Assembly (NCBI GenBank): GCA_030762175.1
Contig: CM060831.1
Location: 28,097,001-28,161,000 of the forward strand
Origin: Metallyticus violacea
Lineage: Eukaryota > Arthropoda > Insecta > Mantodea > Metallyticidae
Reading direction: 5' to 3'
DNA: 64,000 nt
Part shown: piece after piece, positions 48,206 to 60,200 of the stretch
Numbering within the stretch: position 1 is the first letter of the stretch
Layout of the letters: every line of letters begins with the position of its first letter
Made by a program: the position numbers and the translations under genes
The notes under the pieces: generated by a model
Databases searched by the model: none
The model's input: only the letters and a program-made list of their open reading frames with translations
Told to the model about the DNA's origin: nothing

Positions 48206-51200
48206 CTGAATAACATTTGAGGTTATGAGATTTATTACGAACATATTGGAGATTTTACAGTGAGTTCATTCTTGTAAATGTCTTGAAACTGTCAAAGATA
48301 TAACTTCCTTAACTATAAATAAGCTACATTAAATAAGCATTAATGAAAAATAATAATTTTGAAGGTTGATTTAAGGTAGCCATTTAGATTCTTATTGATT
48401 AACTATTTTGATTAATCTTTCTCCTTAGCCTGGCAGTATAATTTGTGCATTTTCTTTTCAGAAATTACTTTTTCACTATGAATATTTCTTAAGCTGTTTG
48501 CCATTGCTTATTTTGCATAAGGTTAACTTGATTGTAACTTGGTTATAAGGCTCCCAATTGAGGTGTCACACATATTATGCTAATAAGCATTTTTGCACTA
48601 TATGTTTATATTTAGTTTTTCTTTTAACTTTAAAGATATTTATTAAAATAGAACCTTAGTCTTCTGGGATTTCAGTACAACTGCCAAGGAGCTGAAAAAA
48701 GATTAGTAAAATATAAAGTTGTAAAAATGTTTAGTAAATAAAAAATTGGTAATGTTCAGAATCTAGCAGTGCTTTACTAAACTATAGCAGCCCCATTTTG
48801 TACTAAGCGACCCACTGGAAAATTGCCTGTTTGTATTTTGTTTTTGGGTAGATTGTGATATGTTCCAGCTTATACAATATTAAATTCACATGAGCACTTC
48901 TTGAATGACAGAAAAAGAATTAATTACAGCACACTACAAAATAGTACATAAAACTAACATTGTAGCAAATAAAGGCTAGTTCAATTGTATCAAATATCCA
49001 ATCACATAATTGTTGATCCTGGTGGTCTATTTGCCTCATATACCCAAGATTGTGGGTTCTATTCATGTCAGGGTCAATGGATTTGTTTGGATGTAAAAAT
49101 TGTAAGTATGGCTTGCTTTAAAAGAGAAGTAGAGTCATGGGTCCCTGTTGTACAATTATGGCACATAAAAGAACCTCAAGCCTGAAAGAAGAGGCTTCTG
49201 AGTAAAATTTATTGACCATTTCATGCCCTAAATTGAAAGGGATGCTGATGGTCTGAGCTGATACAGAGTGTTCGAAAGCTGGTCAACACACATCCACACC
49301 AGAAAATGTTTTGAAATATTTTGAAGTATAAATGGCCTATGAATTAGCCTGATTGTTTAGCAACTATAGTTTGATAAAATGTGAACATGTTATTTCCAAC
49401 AAATTTCAGTGCCAATATTATGGATCAAATGATGTAAACAAGTTAGGATACAGAACCATAAATATATGTGTTGTAATTTTTAATTTCTATAAGTTCTATA
49501 ACAGGAAATAATTCCAATTTAGATAACTGTTTCCATACTCCAGTAAGCAAAGTTCCAAAACAAGACTGCTTGTTTGATGGCTGGCTCTTGCACATAGCTC
49601 ACCTTTTCCCTATCTTCTTTTCGCTTTTTAAGGCTTTTACGAGCTGCTGGAGGAGGACTTGGAGGTGGACCTCTTGGGTCGCTTGGAGGGCCTGATCTTT
49701 CACGCTGTCTCCTGAAAGTGCTTCTTGGCGGCAGGGGAGAACGGTTACTTGGACGATTACGGGGCACTGAGAACGATCTGGATCTGTAATGATTATTTTA
49801 TTTATGAACTCCATTAACTACACTGTGTCACATCTGAACAATTCATTCAGCTCTTTGTTCAACATCATGCAAATAGAGTTAATGAACTCCTAGATAGCTC
49901 AATGGTAGCATTCATGCCTCATGTAAGAAATATAAAGTTAAAGTCTTTACAGGAGATCAAATTTGAAGTCAAAACATGACACAGGCAATTTCATTTCCTT
50001 TGAATACCTTAAACATAAATACAGTAGAACCTTGGTTTACTGTTTTTGGAGGGACCAGGTTAAAAACATGGATGGGTAAAACAATAGATACAGAAAGTGC
50101 ATAAAACATGTTCAAAAAAGCAAATGCTATATTTTGCATCAATTTTACATGTTATTGTGTATATGTTTTACACTTTGTTATTGATCCTGGTGGTCTAGTG
50201 GTAACCATACTTGCCTCATAATATAGAGATACCCAGTCTCCTCTTTGCAGATGATTTGATAACAGGTTCCTTAACAAGTGTAGGATTAAAACGATTGTTA
50301 GAAACTATAGGTACATTTTGTAGAGTATGGGGGCTTAAGATAAATAAAAACAAATCTAAGATTATGGTGATGAAAAAAGGTTTCAAATTATAAAAACAGG
50401 AAAAATGGTGGTGGGAGGGCACAGAAATTGAAGTTGTCAAGAAAATTTATTATTTAGGTGTTAGATTGTCTAGTAATGGGAAATGGAGTGATCAAAAAAG
50501 GAAAGCAGTAGCAGAAGGAAAAGCTGCCATGAGTGTAATCAGATCTTGTGCACACAAAATACCAAATATGCAAGTAAAATAGTTACAGACAATATATAGC
50601 TCAATAGTGGAGAGCAGAATGATGTATGGAATAGAAATTTGGGGGCCAGATGAAGGATGGAAAGGGATAAATATGATAAATAGATTATTTTGTATAATTG
50701 TTCTACGCTTACCTAAATCTTCACCTAACGAGGTTGCTCTAATGGAACTAGGAAGATTGGGCTGTAAAAGCAAGATCATAGAAAGAGTATTGAACTATTG
50801 GTATAGAATATGGAGACTAGAGGAGCAAAATATTATTAATCACTGTTTGGTAGCACAAGGAAAAATTAAGGGGAGAGAAACTTGGTTATCTAAAATCCAA
50901 AATATTCTACAAGAAGCGGGCATGGGAATAGTATGATGCGAGAGAGAAAGATTGGGTGAAGGATTTTGGAAAGAGATTACAATAAGAATTGAGGATATAG
51001 AAAAACAGGAACTTACCTCAACTCATGTATTCACATTTCTTACACTATACTCCATTCACTCACATAAAAGTAAGACGCATTTCGAGAGAATCTCTACCAT
51101 CTTCATTTGCTCACTGAACCTCCGCTACTTGAAACTATGGCTGGACAAACGGATGTTTCTGTGGTTCTGTGGTGGCCTCTGTTGGTTGAAGTAGGAAGTT

Positions 51201-54200
51201 GCTGAGCTCATCTATGGGAGGAAACTCGAAATCCATTAGGTTTTTTCTATTTTTTAATATGAAAATTTTTTCCAAGTGGATAACTCCAATGGGCTGTGAA
51301 GATGTGTCAGCAGTTTTATTCCCGGTTTTATTTAATGTTTTTTGGTCCAGAACAGAAATCAGGAATTTACGAAATAAAATGTGCAGATTGTGAACAGAGC
51401 TACATAGGCAAAACAAAAAGAAATTTGGAAATTCGGAGGAAGGAACATTTTAGAAATATTCGCTTTAAACAGATGGATAAATCGGCAGTAGCAGCTCACT
51501 TTTGGACTAAAACCATGAAATAAAACCGGGAATAAAACTGCTGAAACATCTTCACAGCCCATTGGAGTTATCCACTTGGAAAAAATTTTCATATTAAAAA
51601 ATAGAAAAAACCTAATGGATTTCGAGTTTCTTCCCATAGATGAGCTCAGCAACTTCCTACTTCAACCAACAGAGGCCACCACAGAAACATCCGTTTGTCC
51701 AGCCATAGTTTCGAGTAGCGGAGGTTCAGTGAGCAACTGAAGATGGGAGAGATTCTTCCGAAACGTGTCTTACTTTTATGTGAGTGAATGGAGTATAGTG
51801 TAAGAAATGTGAATACATGAGTTGAGGTTAGATTGCCACTCCATTGTCAACAGCTTCATAAGTACAATATTTATATACGAGGAAATATCTTGACACCAAA
51901 AAATCTCTGAAATTATATCGTACACTAAAAAATGTGTGGAGAAGAGAAAGGTAAAGTGAAATTTGTGATAAGGTAGGAAGGGAAGGGTTGGCATGGTTTA
52001 GAACAGGAGTAAAATATATAAGTGGATTAAAAAATGGATACACTAAGGGGAAATGTCCTATGTGTGCAGAACCAGATAGTACTTGGCATTGAATACTAGA
52101 ATGTAAGCAAACCAAGTTTTGGAGGGAACAGTTCCTATTATGGTAATGGGAAAGCCTACCAGATGAAATAAGAGGTAGAAGAATTTTAAATTTAAAATAA
52201 GATGAAAACATTAAGGAACTACGAAGATACATAGGCAAGGTAAGACAAAAATGGTTATGGATGTAAAATACTTATGAAATGAGAATAAGCATAATATTGA
52301 CACATAGTGAAAGGAGAATGAAATGAATAGGGGAGGGTATGAGGCTAGTTATCTAATATTAGTTAAACAGGATCCTTATACAACAATAACCAGGGTGTTA
52401 GTGTGTATAGGCCCTAAGGAATAAGCAACTCTCAAGGATAAAAATTTGGCCGAATGGGTTTAATTAAAAAGGAAGGAAGGTTTAGTATTGTAGGAAATAT
52501 AACTTAATATTTTATTGATTGTATAATTAATTTTAATGCTGTGTTTTGGTTTTGGTTGGATCGCAGCGCGGTCCCCTGGATATTCCTAGGTAGCTGCTGA
52601 TGAACCGGGGACTGGGGGGTTGAGCCAATCAAATTGGAATAAATTTTGATTGGACTCAGTGCCTTCTGGAATTGCCAAAGCCTCTGTTCCTAATTGTTAT
52701 ATTTAAAAGTAATGTTTTTTTTATGTGTCTATTTTGTACTAAAAAAATGTGTATGTGATGCACGAGATATAAATAAAACATTCTAAGAATGACTCAGTTC
52801 CAGATCGATTCTGGAACTGATGATGGGACCAATTAGCTGCAGAAACTCAGTTTTCCTTTTTAAAAATATTAGTGATGTAAGTATTACAAATTCAACTCAA
52901 TCATTTTAAATTCTTAGCATTAAACATCACTGTTACAAAAGTCCACCATATTTAACCTACAAGACAACTGAAAACATTCCAGTATTTTTGGTCTAGACTT
53001 TTAGACAGCCCCCCTACAGCGGATGGAAGTGTCCACAGAAAGCATATGTGCTGGCTAGGATTTCAAATAAGTCAGATTGGCCTTGATCTCAATACATTTC
53101 TATTTCATTACTGTTTCAGATTCAAAATGTTTCTATTTGATCCTGATTTCAAATCCTAGGCAAACACATACCTTGTGTCAAAACTGCATCTAAATAAAAT
53201 TACTGATAATTATACAACAGGTCATATCACTGACATATTGTAAAAAAGAGTAACACTGCCATTTGTATCTTGTATAGATTAAAAGATAATGATTTGTGAA
53301 GAGACCATATAAAAAGTTGTATTTTGCTTTGATGTATTCTAATATATTATATTTGAATACAATAGGGTGTAATAGCACTAACAATAATTTAATTCTCTAG
53401 AAATCCTACAGAAAAGAGCAATTGAAATAATATTTGGGTTTAATGTTTATAAAACCTCAATAGATGTACTTAAGGAAACAAACATCTTGCCAGTCTCTAC
53501 ACTTCACTTACAAAATGAATCAATACTTATGTATAAGTACGAAAATAATTTATGTACCAACTCCACTATTAGATATAAAAAAGTACACTCCTACAAAACA
53601 AGATCAGCCAATTAAATTTCCACAGAATCTCTAACTTCTACAAAATATGGGTTAAAAGCTATATTACACTATGGTATCAAAACTTATAAAAACTTTCCTT
53701 TAGTTATTAAGAGGTCTTGGAACCTAAATACTTATTCAATTCTAGGATTCACATGATTCAAATACCTAAATGATTAATTTGTAAAGCATAGTGATTACTT
53801 TTAAGATTTGTCACTTTTTTTACACTGATTAATTATTTAGCCACCTAACACCTCTGTAAAGGACAGTTCCTACACAGAAATGCCAGTCCTTTTGGACATT
53901 CTGTATAAACAAACAAATAATAAATTAAGGTAGAACTGACCTATTGATTACTTACTAGAAACCTTTATTCATTATACAGTTTTTGCATATATTTCCTTTA
54001 TTACCAATGCCTTCATTATCTTTCCCCCAACCTCTCCATGTATGTCCATGTCAGAAGTGTTTGTCAACTTGCTTTTGTTTTCTGTTGGCTGAAACAGATA
54101 ATGAATGTTCCAAAAGCTGGTAACATACTTTCTGGCTTGCTCACTCCAACCTCTGTTTGCAACTTAAGAGATTGCTTTAAAGCGTTTTGGTGAATAAACA

Positions 54201-57200
54201 TGTTTTGGTTTTACATTCTAAGTTGGTAGATCCAAAGCCGCCTCTGACTGCCAGACCAAGTGACCCAGGTAATATGAGGTTTTGTAACATTTTATTATGC
54301 AAGTTTAACATCAACTTAAAGTTTTCTTTTTGTACTTTGCTAATTTAGCAAGGAAACTTGTTTTATAAAGCCATGTTGTTTATATTATCATAATTTGAGA
54401 ACAGCACTAAAAGTGTCAATTCATTTCCTAAGTGAGATTTATAGTTTTCAAGCACTGTTAATTATTTGTCAAGGTTTTAAAGAATTATGTATATCAAATA
54501 TGGCATTGTTTTAAAGTTTTATGTGTGTTTACAAGTTATATTGCTATGTCCCATCTTTACACTAACACTGTTATCTAAGGCAAATGTTAATTAACATATG
54601 AATTATATATTTTGTTTATTGTTGAACAAAAATATATTTATAATTTATTCTTCTCCTGTACTGGAAAGTTATCTTTCTCCAGCACTTCCACATTTAAATG
54701 TTATCTAGACATCCTTGAGAGGGTGTCAAATTCAAGGAAATTAAATTACTTTGGTAGCAGAGTAATGGCATGCATTTATGTTGTGTTAAGTACATATAAC
54801 ACAAGTACAAACCTTGATCGAGGAGTGGGCTGTCTTGTGCGACTGGCAATAGGAGCTGGAGAAGTAGCAAGCTTCCTGTTGCCTTTAGGGGAGCAAACAG
54901 AGCAGGATTCATCAGAGCATGAGCTTAATGAACGAGAGCTAGGAGTGAGTGATGCCAACTTTGGAGTTCGGCGTCTTGGTTGCTGTGATTGGGGCTGTAA
55001 ATTAAAATTAAAGTTATTAAATGCTATAAATACTCTTTGAAATTAACACACATTTGGTATTATATATTATTATATAATAATATTAGTGTTTGTGGCAACC
55101 ACATTATACAGTTATAAAATACAGATATTTCAGATGCATTGAAGCTGTCCTTTAATGAGGCAGATATACAATTTAATAACCAGCTCAGTCTTTGCCTGTA
55201 CTGCCATGGGTGGCCGAGATCGTTAATGGACAGGCTCGTAAGTGGGGGTCTTGGGGTTCAAATCCCACCAGGACCATTCTCCCTGACTGAGTTTTTTCCA
55301 GGTTTTCCTCAGTTCTCATTAATGGCAAATACTGGAGAGGTACCCTAAACTTAGGCCTGTACTATTTCCTTCCTTAAAAAAATTGCATTATTTCATCTCA
55401 TGTATTATCAATGTCCACCACCTGTGGTGCCACAGTAGTAAAAACTGGCATTAAAATAAGAGAGGGATAGTGAGCCAGTGGCCTGGAGCTTGTATTGGAG
55501 TGGAAAGTGGAGTAGATTTTGGTTTGCACCCAGTTGCTGAATAAGTTTTATAGTCACTGCCACCACTACGACTTCCTATTAGGAGAATCCGGATAAAATT
55601 ATTGTCTCTATTAAAGTTATTTTTATATTTTCCAATTTCTATTGTCTCAAGGAGCTTCCTTTCATAATAATTGCTCTAAAGTGTCAGAATTTTGACTTTG
55701 TCAAAATCAATAACATGAATTTAAGTTACATGGTTGGCTACTGCCAGTATTTGCATGTCTAAATAATTCATGCGTTTGATGTGTCCTTTTAGTTTAATAT
55801 CTACTTAATAACCATGCAATGTAGTCAGCCTAGGACCTAATGAACAAAACTGAAGGAAGTTTATCATTTGATGTAATTATAGTATTATTAAAATTATTAC
55901 AACTATAATGGTGGTGGTAGTGAAAATAGGCCACATCTAATACCAATTCAACTGTCTGAATCTTCAATTCTGAGCTTGATGGCAGTCCATTTTCAATTTA
56001 CTCACCAATTGACTGAGAAGATTGAGGCACTCAGAATATTTGATCAGATGCTTCTTTGCTCATCTGGGAACTTGCAGTTAAGATAGAAACTGCAACTGAT
56101 TGTCTAATTGGAGGGCATCTAACCACTCAACCACAGTTACATATTTGTGCACTGGTGTTCTCAACTGTTTTCTTTAAGATGAGTTTAAAGTACAAGTTAT
56201 TTTTTATCAGACAATGCACATTTCAACATTTAGCACACAAATTTAGCTGCAAATCTATAATTATCTGTCATATACAACAATATAAGCATATGTATTGATA
56301 AGAAATGTTATGTGTGGTAAAAGTTTCATTTCTTTGAATATCTTTAAAACTATTATGTGTTACAAGGATAAAAGTGGCTAAATACATTAAAAAGGATGTG
56401 CCTTCTAGAAAACTTTATAAGTTCCCAAAATTCACATTTCACCGAACATAACAGACTCTCCATTTTAATAAATACAACACTATAATTTCATTATAAATAA
56501 TAATTTAAATCAAATAAGTGTACTATATTAAATAAAAGCCTATTTTAAATGTTTGAAACTCACTCAAAAGAATCTATGCTTATAGTGAGTATATATTTTT
56601 AACTGTAAAGTTCATGTTCACAATTAATGTAAGCATCTGTTTCGATGTAAATTCATTTAGCTGACAGCTGTTATGAACCAAAGCATCTGTGATGCCTTGA
56701 ACTGACATAATGTTATAATTTTGTGTACTTTACCAGTTTATTTTGCTGACATCAGAATAAAGAGCACAATTGCAATAATGAAATAAATCCCCCTAATGTG
56801 TCCCTTACATACCCAGAGCATTAGCTTATATGAGGGCTATTCATATATTTATGCTTTCATATAGTGGGCATAGTAATTGCCATACAATGCCATGTTTATA
56901 TAGTGATTCAGTACACTTTGAATATGATAAAGTGAAGGTCACATTTATTACTTGCTGGGTGCGTATGTTCAAAATGTATACTGCAGTTCAGAACTTTGAT
57001 CGTTAGATATGTTCTATGTATGATTTCTTGCAGAAAAAATCTGTGAAGCAGCTGAAATTCATTGTCAACTTTGTGAAGTTTATGGACTGTGGTGACAATG
57101 ACAATTGTGTTGTACAATATGTTTTAAGTTGGGCAAACCAATGTCCAAGATGAGGAGAGAACTGGCGAGCTATCGTCAATTAAGAACTGATTTAGATTGT

Positions 57201-60200
57201 TGATGAAAAGATTAGAGAAAACCGCCAAATCACCATTTCAGAGCTTTCTGACCAGTTTCTGCAGTTCTGTCATATTCTGCTTTTCAAAGTGATTACTTAA
57301 GATTTACACAAGTACACTATCAGAAAATTTGTTCCAGTCTCATATGCGATGGAATTCTTAAATGCAGCACATATTTTGGACATGTGCAGTTCAACGAGTA
57401 ATAATTGTATGACAGTCACTCTTCACTACTCTACTGAATAGCTAACGATAAATGGTGTTGTTTTAGCGATTACTGTGCCTGCTACATGAAAACAGAAATA
57501 ACTTCATAAATAGCCCTTATAGTTTAAGAGTATTAAAAATGTGATTGCTGACTTAAAGAACTGGATAGCTCAACAACCCATAAGGCAGAAATACACACAG
57601 TCAAATTACAGTAATGCTATGGGAAGGTACAGAGATATTAAATCCGATTGTTGTTGATATCTTGTAAGTTCGGTATAAGGTGACAATGAAGACATGCACT
57701 TCAAATGCTATTAACAAAGGACAAAAATTACTATGCTAAAATATTTTCATTTAATAGAATAATGAAAACTCGACCACAATTTTGGAAGTGATGACACTCT
57801 TTTATATTTTGGATTATAAGTTTAACACAAACAAACCATATATCAGTGGCAAGATGTATTTCAAGACGAGTACATATTAAATGCAACAAAACACATGCAC
57901 TATATTATATTTTTATTTCAAACTGTGTTAGGTAAAAATATTTTCATTGTCTACAATCAAACTCTTTTTGTTTACCATTAACATTACCTGTCTTCTGAGT
58001 GAGTCTGAATGGTAGTCGCCACTTGCAAATCTTTTCTGAAACATTTAAATGTTAAATGTCCTGGCTTATTTATCATTTAGCAAATGTAGAAATGTTATGA
58101 GCAGCATAAAAAACCCCTTACTCAAGTAATAAGAAAAAAACACAGAGCAATCCAAAATTAAATTAATACCATTTAAGTCTGATATTTTTATGTAATACAC
58201 ACTCACACAAAGACAAGTGATGTTAAACATAGTTTTTTTTATATCGGGGATTTTCACAGTGAAATATAGTATAATTTATCATTTTATAGTTTTTATTATT
58301 TATGGATGCTCTTTAACATCTCAGGTCATCAGCATCCCATTCAAATCATGGCAGGAAACAGTAGATAAATTTTCTAAGAGGCCTCTTCTTTCAGGCTTGA
58401 GGTTGTTTTTCATGCCATAAATGTATGACACGGGACCCATGGCTTTACTTCCCTTCCAAAGGAAGACATACTTAGGATTTTTTATGCCCGAAAAAATCCA
58501 CTGATCCTGGCCAAAATTGAATCCATGATTTTGGGTTAACGAGGCGAGTATCATTACTATTACACCACCAGGATCAGCATATATATATATATACACCATT
58601 ATAATCACTTATGGCCAATTGCAGAAATGATATTCAGATGATGGTTAGGTTAAACAATGCCTAAATATGACTGCTATGCAAAAACAATGTAAAATAGTAA
58701 GCATTTATCAAATACTGCAGAAATCAGTGTTTAGCCTCACTCACTCTTACACTACTGTGTACAAGAGTGGGGTGTATTCATGGAAGTGCATTTAATATGT
58801 TATATGGAGAGAATTATGGAGATATTTATTACTAGTTTAACAGCATCCTCTTCTTTGTAGCTTCTGCTTTATAGCAGCAATCCTTTTCAGATGTACAGAG
58901 AAGTAAATTTTATAGCAGGCTTCCATTTCTTAAAGGAAATTGCATGGAATTTGCTACACGATTATAGACATTTACATGAGCATGACATGAGAGGTTGTCC
59001 ATTGCAGCTTCTTGGCTACTCATACATTTTATGCTATAAATGGTGATACATATATGTTAAAGCATCAACTTGTGCAGGACACTAGATCAACAGTTTGAGA
59101 AGGCTAATCAACTTCCCTGATGACAGGCTTCCTTTCATTAAATATAATTTCATTGTCCTTTCCAGATATGTTGAGTACAAGCTCATTGTTATAGATTACT
59201 ATTTTATTTGTTTTAGCAATAATTTCTTCAGAGTAACAGGCATTACTGACCGCACTCACATTATGAATAAATTGTCCCAGTCGTCAGAGGGCTGTCATTT
59301 ACATAAAAAAAAAAAAAAACCAGATTGTATTCCATTACCTGGCAAGTAAATAAATACAAGGTAACTAAAACATAATTTTGCCATACAACTGATGTTAACA
59401 CTAAGCCTAATGACTACAATGCTACCAATAGTGAGCTTTTCCATAAATAGATGCTGGAAAATAATATGAAATTAATAATTTTAATTTTACTGCAGGTGAT
59501 ATTTGATGCAGATGAAAATTAGGAACATCTTTCCTTGTTGGCTCAGCACATGAAAGAATCTGTTATTTTTTTTACCACAAATTTTTTTTTTCTTCTGCTC
59601 TAACATATTATTCTCCACAACATTGTAACATTTCACAATGTTCAATTAATTGGCCTTTTCTTAAACTGAGAAATTTCATTCACATTTAGCCATGATGTCC
59701 GCACAAATAATATTGTAAACTAATGTTTGAGGTATGCTAGCTTTAATGAAGTGTTTCTTTTGAAGGCAATCAGCAAAGACTCTACTTTCTAATGAAAGGT
59801 ACCATATTCTTCCTCCCAGTCGATGTTCTAAACTTAAATGATGAATTGTTAAACACTGGCTGAACACTGTTTATGCAATGGAAATTCATACAAAACTTAC
59901 ACATTGTTTAGATAAAGGGAATCTAAAACTTAAAATGGGTCATTATTTCTGCAGGCAGCCCATAATATATATTTAAGTAAATGTAGGACATTAATTTAAT
60001 ACAAAAAAAACCTGATTGAGGGACTTGATGAAAAAAATACCAATCTGATCAACCATAATACTGCTAATATTTTTATGCTTGAGGTGCTCCTAAGTTTGGA
60101 AATGCACCATTTCATTTGTCAGCAATATTTACATTGCTGAGGAAGTTTTGCCAGTCTTACAGTACTTTAATGTACACAAATTCTGAATTGAAAATTTCAA

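Larger units (their letters stand above)
51016..51880. mobile_element. Inverted-arm PLE inserted in the LINE
   Basis: The minus-strand arm (about 51016-51345) and the plus-strand arm (about 51500-51830) are inverse copies with few mismatches. The plus copy encodes a GIY-YIG domain (SGIYEIKCADCEQSYIGKTK, then EIRRKEHFRN, KSAVAAHFWTK). The tail at 51831-51880 matches that of the 44.75 kb foldback. The two arms carry one hammerhead-like motif each. The arm on the left lacks the GIY-YIG core, so the two copies are truncated at different points. Confidence 0.88.

Noticed and set aside
54612..55040. 142-codon plus-strand frame
   Set aside because: It is antisense to the RS-protein exon 54994-54813, which has matching splice sites and phase.
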